Below the pieces are notes generated by a model. The model saw only the letters and a program-made list of their open reading frames with translations, ran no database searches and was not told where the DNA came from. 64,000 bases of DNA from Eriocheir sinensis (lineage: Eukaryota > Arthropoda > Malacostraca > Decapoda > Varunidae): NCBI RefSeq assembly GCF_024679095.1, contig NC_066563.1, forward strand, positions 2,991,428 to 3,055,427. The letters are read 5' to 3'. Each line of letters starts with the position of its first letter. The stretch's first letter is position 1. This document shows positions 59,027 through 64,000 of this stretch, piece after piece. A program made the position numbers and the translations under genes.

Positions 59027-59230
59027 GAAACTGTTTATAGTCGGACACAGTATGCCTTAGCAGTACTATACTTTAGAAGACTGACCACTATGATGTTTAA
59101 TTAAAAGGCATCCAGAAATACTACATCACGCTGCCCTTGTCAAAACTTTCCAATGCCATCGCAGTAACATTTTCCTTCGAGAAGACACAGTATGCCTTAT
59201 TAAAGCTGTAAATTACAACAAAACACATAC
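58690..59230. repeat. Tandem array, ~146-150-bp unit, 3 copies, with microsatellite inside
   Basis: GGTCACTCAACTGTAACGGT (58740) and GGTCAGTCAATTGTAACGGT (58887) open copies one and two. GATGACCACTGG, GATGACCACCCA and ACTGACCACTAT (58771, 58917, 59081) and ACTTCACGCTG, ACTTCATGCAG and ACATCACGCTG (58814, 58938, 59122), each followed by a CAAAACCTTTCC-type word, mark all three. The CA tract at 58987-59022 lies between copies two and three; subtracting it makes the last spacing about 150 bp. Confidence 0.82.
58987..59022. repeat. (CA)n microsatellite within the array
   Basis: About 18 CA units. The matching place after copy one has only ACGACACACAAAG, a likely seed for the expansion. Confidence 0.95.
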
Positions 59231-59329
59231 CAGTCATCACAGACAAACATTACTTATAGCGCGTCAAAAAAAAATCTTATCCGTTATCCCATTAGCTTCA
59301 TATTTATGTTCAAACGTCAGGCTGCGAAG

Positions 59330-59770
59330 GCCCCAGTTTGTTTCAGCGTGGAATGATCCTCCCTGATGCTAGTAATTATCCCTCAAGGCCAGTCAGGAGG
59401 TACAGTGTTTTATGGCTGTAAAGTGTAAAACCCCCATTAGGCTTACAGGGACGCCAGTTTCACCCGTCCTCCCAGCCTTATTCCTTCCGCCTCTTCGTCC
59501 GCCAATGCCGCTTTCACACCACATGACGGAAGGACTAATGAAAATACCTCCCCAGCCTCTTTCCCCTCGCTCCCCTCGGCCGCTCCCTCGCCCGTACCTC
59601 CTCGCGCGAGTAACAAGCACGACAGCCTCTAATAAGCAGCATCACATGGCCCCGGCAATGATTAAATCGATCTTCATTTCCTGCATGAGGCGGGGGCGGC
59701 GCGGCCAAGTAATTACGACGGACGCCGGTTGTTATTAATCCCGCCGCCGCGCCGCCTAGACAACTAGCAG
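59330..59770. promoter_or_regulatory. Candidate regulatory block
   Basis: AGTAATTATCCC (59371), TGATTAAATCGATC (59659), AAGTAATTACG (59707) and TATTAATCCC (59732, Otx-type TAATCCC) lie in repeat-free DNA that is otherwise CpG-rich at its right end (GGCGGGGGCGGCGCGG; CCGCCGCCGCGCCGCC). ATTA cores embedded in GC-rich unique DNA are typical of developmental enhancers, but this is motif reading only. Confidence 0.28.
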
Positions 59771-60099
59771 ACCACTCCCACGACACGACTTGCTGGGAAC
59801 ACACTCACCAGCCTAATGCCTCTCACACACTTTCTGCGGCAGGGTCACGACATTGCCCTTCTAAATATCAAGCTGCGCACCTGGGAGACAGCGCGGCGAC
59901 TCAACTTTTTCTTCATAATAACGGTGCTACCCTTAAAAACCCTCCTACGTGACCAGGCGTCTGGAGGCTGTTGCGCTGGTCACTGGACGTCACCTCGAGT
60001 TAGGATTATCAGGAAGTGATATATGTGAGCCCAAGAAAAGGTGAGGTGTTAATTATCGAAGGCATGAGTGAACAAACGGGACAACTTGCGGATAAGGCT
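59771..60099. other. No supported gene or element
   Basis: Unique DNA between the two candidate regulatory blocks. Confidence 0.4.
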
Positions 60100-60480
60100 T
60101 GACGCTCATCTAAGTTGTTGTTTTTATTATTCCCATCCACTTATCATTTGATGTCTCAAGGTATTGTTTATAATAAGGCCATGCTCAAAGCAACTCATCC
60201 AACTGTATTAGGTTCAAGTTTTGCTGCCTGCCAGCTAACTAAACACAACCCAGGTGAGGCGCCCGCCAGGTGCTGCTCGCCATTGATTGACGGAGACGTC
60301 CCCCTCCCACTTCCCTACCTCTACTCCTCCATGCACTCCATATTTCCCAATGGCCATTGTGCCATTCAATTAATATTAATGCTTCAGCACAATGAGTGGA
60401 CGGAGCTGAAGAATAATTATCTGACAAGAATTTTTCCACCCGGCGAAAAGTGATTCGTCATTAAGCTTGATCACCGGCAC
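60100..60480. promoter_or_regulatory. Candidate regulatory block
   Basis: TATTGTTTATAATAAGG (60161, forkhead-like), CATTGATTGACGG (60281, Exd/Pbx-like), CAATGGCCATTGTG (60350-60363, a palindromic pair of Sox-type CCATTG cores) and TTCAATTAATATTAATGC (60365) occur in repeat-free DNA. Weak but denser than background. Confidence 0.25.
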
Positions 60481-60779
60481 GGACTTTACTTTTGTTGGGA
60501 GCATAAAAAAACTTCACCTGCGAGAGCTTTCACTTTTCACGTGGAGAGGAGGGGCGCGCAGGGGGGAGGGGAGGGTGGTGGTGTTCCTGTACCTGTTAAA
60601 TCGTAATGTAATTAGAAATACCTGTAACCTCACGCCTCGCTTAACACACACGCAATAAGCAAGGTTTTCTACAGGCTCAAAGGGCAGTTGTTCGTCACGG
60701 TTTGCAGCATCGCGTCCAGACACCTGAGAGAACACGGCACACACCTGAAACGCCTCCAATTACACCACCCTGCACACAG

Positions 60780-61195
60780 ACGCTTCACACGCCACCTTTT
60801 TATACCTATCCTCTTTTTCCTACTCATTCGTCTTACCAGTGAATGCTCTCTACTTCATTTTGTTCCTCCCTGATGCTCCATACCTCGCATTTCTTCCTAC
60901 TCCTTTCCTCATCTATATACCCACTCCTGCTGCCTCTTCATACTCCTCCCTCCAGCATCAACTACTAAGACTACCACATTAACTTTCTTCAATCTCATAA
61001 ACTATCATCCCTGCGTTTATTCCAACCAACGCCTCCTTCCTCTTCCTGCTCCACCCTCTTAACCATCCCTCCTGCTTAACCTACTCCTCCGTCCTACATC
61101 CACTCCTTCACTCTCTGTTCACTCCTGCATCTAATTCATCTCCCATCTTCCTCCGGCTCCTCCCTTAACATCCACTCCACACATACACTCATGCA
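60780..61195. repeat. Pyrimidine-rich tract
   Basis: C/T-dominated with TCCTACTC, CTCCTGC and CTCCTCC words. A degenerate repeat is possible, but no unit was fixed. Confidence 0.5.
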
Positions 61196-61450
61196 TATTA
61201 AATAAATAAATTCAGTCTTCCTCGTGTCCCTCTTGCTAAATCTTTAAGTCTATCAAAGCAAAGGAATACTATTGTCAGTTTATTGGGAATGACAATACAC
61301 AACATCAGCTTGCCTTAGAATGCAAGCTACAAGATATAGTTTGCTTCCCGTTCATGCGACGACACAATTAAAACTTATAAGCGACACATTTAATTGATAT
61401 ATTTAGATTTGACAGTAATGGGTCTTGACAAGCACGTAACGAACTACATC

Positions 61451-61474
61451 CGTGTGTGTGTGTGTGTGTGTGTG
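61451..61474. repeat. (GT)n microsatellite
   Basis: Twelve GT units followed by GCGCGCC. Confidence 0.94.
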
Positions 61475-61630
61475 CGCGCCGACTCAGCAGCTGCCAAGGT
61501 CTGGTGCTGACGTGAGGGTGAGGAGTGACCCTGGATGACCCCAAGTAATCACCCTCGCTTCACCCCCACGCTAAAGACTTCCTCTCCCTCCCTCCTGCTG
61601 GGCTGCGAGTCTGCGACGCAACAACATTTG

Positions 61631-61800
61631 GCACTGTCCCAACCCGTCCCAGGCACGAGCCCGCCACAACCTACGCAGAACTAGTACGCTGGAAAACACC
61701 TCATTCGACGCTTCACTGTCCCAGCCCCGTCCCAGGCACGAGTCACTCACAAACTACGCACAACTACGCTGGAAAAACGCCCCATTCAACGCTTTATTCC
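61631..61800. repeat. Two-copy tandem repeat, 81-bp unit
   Basis: CACTGTCCCAACCCGTCCCA (61632) and CACTGTCCCAGCCCCGTCCC (61713), both leading to GGCACGAG, ACTACGC(T)GGAAAA and CATTC.ACGCTT. Confidence 0.93.
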
Positions 61801-63973
61801 AGGCCGTGGGAAGCGCGAGAAACCGATGCCTCACGGACCGTTATGCTATCGACGATGAGACGTGGTGGCGGTGACGGTGGTCGAGAGCAGTGAAGCATGA
61901 CGTCCACCGCCTGGTCACGGTGCCTTAATGACTGATAATGAAGGTGCCGCACATGACAGATGGCCGCTAATGAGAGCAGCGAGATGGAGCGACGGACACT
62001 GGCAGACTTCAAGGCCCCGAGGATGTAATTACAGTGTTATAATACATTTACTCGATGGTAATGGTAGAGAGGGGAGGTAAGTATGGAGGTGTGACGGGGA
62101 TGATGCATGATAAGTGATGATAAGTGAGAACAGCAGCGAGTGTTAGAGTGGAGCATATTAGATACTTTATCTGTATACCTGGACGCTGTCACTAAGAGGA
62201 AATACACGTACTTAAATTAATGATCAATGTACGTACTGTGGTTATACGCTTGCATTTCAGTCTTTTAACCATGGGCGTTAAGTTCAGTGTTGGGAAATGT
62301 TAGTTATCTGAATGTCGTGATTAACAGTCAGTATGGTAACGTACGTAAGCAGTTCTCGAGATCCAAACAGTCTTTTAATCTTACAAGGAAAGAGTTAAGT
62401 GTAGTGACGAAGCATTAATGTCCAAAGATAAGCTACACTAAACAATAAGCTACACCAAACATAGGCAATATATTTCAGCGATTTATCCAAAAACACAAAA
62501 CTCAAGTATACCAACAGAACGAACTCACAGCTGAAGCAAATTATATAGAACGAACGTAGGCTACATGTGATACGAGTTATTTACCAGCTGTGACACTTCC
62601 TCCTTCCTCTCCGCCAGAAGCGTGAGTGTGAGGTGTTTGTGTTTGCGTGGGCGTGGCGGTGATGGATGTGTGGGCGGCGAGGAGTGTTGTGACTGGCGGG
62701 AATTACGGGCGGGGACGGGAGTCTACGAGGGGCGTGGGACGAGAAGGAGGGAGGGTGTGAGGGGAGGGGCGGTGAGGGGAAGGCTTGCTTTGGAGGTGGA
62801 GAGAGAGAGAGGTGGTGACGCCGAAAGTCACTTCCACACGCTCGTAAATAACGCCATGTGTATAGCGGGAGGTGAGTGCCCTTAACCCAGCCCCTTAAAG
62901 TCAGTGAAAGAGATACACAAACCTCTGTTGAAAGCCCTCGCTGAAAACAAACAAGAGAAACAATCCGAGTACTTTCAATGGGAGGGCAGGTTTCCCAGGA
63001 GACTTCATCGGCCATGGACCCCACAGCGGCGACCATGACTCCAGCCCCTCGTTTCTACCTCTCCAGAGACATTACTTAAAACACTAACACCTCATTTGCA
63101 TCACAATACGCGGCCTTCACCACACACGCCCGCGAGGGGAGCACCGACAACCCCCCTCAAGCCCGTCCCATCCCTGCCAGGTGGTGGAAGGGGTGAAGTC
63201 ATGGTCGAAAAGGGAAGAGGGTATGCAAATTAGGCCCAATCAACGGTTCGAACAGCAAAACAATCAACAGACTTATTATGCCATACAACTGTACCTTACT
63301 TATACTTTTTTCCCCCCTGTACCCTATTAACTAACCTCCTCCCCTTCTTGCTTTATCCTGTACAGAAAGAGAAGGAAGGAAGGGGAGAGGAGGAAGGGGA
63401 CGGATGAAGCCTTAGCCTCTGCATGACCCTCTGTGACCCACAACACTGGTCACCACTCAAGAGCTTCGTCGAAAGAACGTGTATTTTCACTTGAAACGAA
63501 AAGAAACTTGTAATTGTTAAGGTTTTACGTTTTTTTTATGTGTTTCTGAACCCCCTTTTCGCTGTAGGGTTTGTCCGAATGTCTGTCTGGTTCTTATTAA
63601 CACCTTTTAACCTTGGCATCTGTTGGAAGGATGCAAGACGCTGAGGGTTATGCTCGAACTTCCTCCTACATCGTAAAAGAGATTCGTAGGCTCCGACGCA
63701 TTTCCACTTTGCATAAATTTAGTAGGGATGTTGTTTTACCGACTCATATACCCCGACGCGCCGCCTCACACCCCGACACCCAAGCTTCGTGTGCAGCAGC
63801 AGCCTCCTTCGTCTTTACATTGCCAATCTCAAGTCTTCGAGGTGGGGTCTGAGGCTTCATCATACGGGCACTAGCGAACTCTGACGATTATTTTCCTTTT
63901 TGGGTGACATACTACGACTTACAAAAGCAAATATGTGATAGTCACGATTGTAATTGTATCATATCATCAGAAA
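61801..63973. other. No supported gene; faint duplication
   Basis: CAGTCTTTTAACCATGGGCG with GTTAAGTTCAGTG (62260) faintly matches CAGTCTTTTAATCTTACAAG with GTTAAGTGTAGTG (62368), about 110 bp apart, and AAGCTACACTAAAC/AAGCTACACCAAAC repeats at 62428 and 62447. A short GA run lies at 62800-62811. Otherwise no recognised feature or domain-bearing frame. Confidence 0.4.
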
Positions 63974-64000
63974 TCTCTCTCTCTCTCTCTCTCTCTCTCT
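63974..64000. repeat. (TC)n microsatellite, cut by window end
   Basis: At least 13 TC units continuing past the edge. Confidence 0.93.

Overview
The window reads as nuclear DNA of an animal, most likely a decapod crustacean. The evidence is the very high density of long perfect dinucleotide tracts (GA/CT, CA/GT, TA; about 2.7 kb, roughly 4% of the window by hand count), a short TTAA-flanked foldback element whose ends (TTAACCCCTTCA..TAC, inner CCATGACGCA) I associate from memory with crab and other decapod genomes, a tRNA-headed SINE-like unit and non-LTR reverse-transcriptase relics. Nothing looks prokaryotic: there are no operons, no spaced arrays and no dense long ORFs.

I can support no intact protein-coding gene. 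Almost every long open frame is a translated microsatellite (HTHT, SLSL, CVCV, RERE) or a translated purine/pyrimidine-rich stretch. The longest frame with ordinary composition is 51249-52037 (minus strand). It matches no family I know and is listed only as a candidate. The window is probably intergenic, or inside a very long intron.

Layout. 1-13 kb: microsatellites, a TTAA foldback MITE (2202-2367) and a run of diverged tandem arrays (3.4, 4.7-5.3, 6.0-6.6, 8.0-8.3, 9.4-9.9, 10.2-10.5, 12.2-12.5 kb). 13.8-22 kb: a reverse-transcriptase fragment bracketed by TTAACCC...GGGTTAA, a Tc1-like terminus, a SINE-like unit and a possible second RT tail. 22.6-24.8 kb: an AT/homeodomain-motif-rich block, then nested short tandem repeats. 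24.9-35.6 kb: long purine tracts, a 221-bp (GT)n, an eleven-copy 22/23-bp minisatellite and an abrupt purine-to-pyrimidine switch near 35.16 kb. 36-45 kb: three-copy ~150-bp arrays and the densest microsatellite cluster (42.0-45.4 kb). 46.8-52.3 kb: CpG-richer DNA with paired CRE palindromes and the only unusual ORF. 55.0-55.6 kb: a hAT-like nonautonomous element inserted into a GT microsatellite. 56.6-59.2 kb: three consecutive tandem-array blocks. 59.3-60.5 kb: candidate conserved regulatory DNA. The window ends inside a CT tract.

The most distinctive structure is the repetition of one architecture. About thirty separate places carry 2-5 (sometimes more) diverged head-to-tail copies of a unit that is private to that place, most often 80-170 bp long, and often next to or interrupted by a microsatellite. 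I know of no named element class that explains this. All repeats were found by eye, so boundaries are approximate unless a flanking motif is quoted.
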